Below are positions 5,846 to 5,872 of a DNA stretch of 5,872 nt, piece after piece. Origin of the DNA: Nitrospira sp. GTDB lineage: Bacteria; Nitrospirota; Nitrospiria; Nitrospirales; Nitrospiraceae. Position 1 is the stretch's first letter, and each line of letters starts with the position of its first letter. The notes beneath the pieces are model-generated. The model had not been told where the DNA came from, searched no databases, and was given only the letters and a program-made list of their open reading frames with translations. The position numbers and the translations under genes were made by a program. The stretch covers positions 1 through 5,872 of the forward strand of contig JABMDH010000033.1 of assembly GCA_015904075.1 (NCBI GenBank), read 5' to 3'.

Positions 5846-5872
5846 GGAAGGAATCCAATCTCCCTCGCCGGA

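Noticed and set aside
1..5872. tRNA, rRNA, CRISPR array, insertion sequence or attachment site
   Set aside because: I looked for cloverleaf or ribosomal sequence, regularly spaced repeats, transposase-like proteins and long terminal inverted repeats and saw none.

Overview
The window reads almost entirely on the minus strand. It looks like a piece of a Nitrospira-type (Nitrospirota, nitrite-oxidising) chromosome. The assignment rests on one gene: an exported heme-b gamma subunit of the type II DMSO-reductase family, most like the NxrC proteins of nitrite oxidoreductase, sitting beside a TorD-family molybdoenzyme chaperone and a four-cluster ferredoxin. The moderately GC-rich composition agrees. 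The genus is an inference from gene content; no rRNA or other taxonomic marker is present.

In transcription order (right to left): (1) 5845-5249, a NapG-like protein with four [4Fe-4S] motifs and a twin-arginine-like N-terminus. (2) 5248-4923, a 326-base intergenic region with a possible weak terminator, a 13-bp palindrome and a near-consensus sigma70-type promoter (TTGACA-N17-TATACA), all read on the minus strand. (3) 4922-3951, a TorD/NarJ-family chaperone. (4) 3863-2885, the NxrC-like gamma subunit, split into two frames by a perfect 28-bp tandem duplication; removing one copy restores a 316-residue exported protein. (5) 2869-2761, two hairpins, the second a convincing rho-independent terminator. 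(6) 2623-842, a radical SAM enzyme with a B12-binding-like domain, with its own candidate promoter. (7) 825-1, the first 275 residues of a polytopic membrane protein that starts 16 nt after the radical SAM gene and runs off the window.

Promoter, chaperone, gamma subunit and terminator form what looks like a complete two-gene transcription unit: the chaperone would help load the molybdenum cofactor into a catalytic subunit, and the gamma subunit would take up electrons in the periplasm. No catalytic alpha (NxrA) or iron-sulfur beta (NxrB) subunit is in the window, so the partners must be encoded elsewhere or beyond the right edge. The radical SAM and membrane-protein pair is a separate unit of unknown function. 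The most notable observation is the frame-breaking 28-bp duplication. It could be a real inactivating or reversible mutation, or an assembly or sequencing error.
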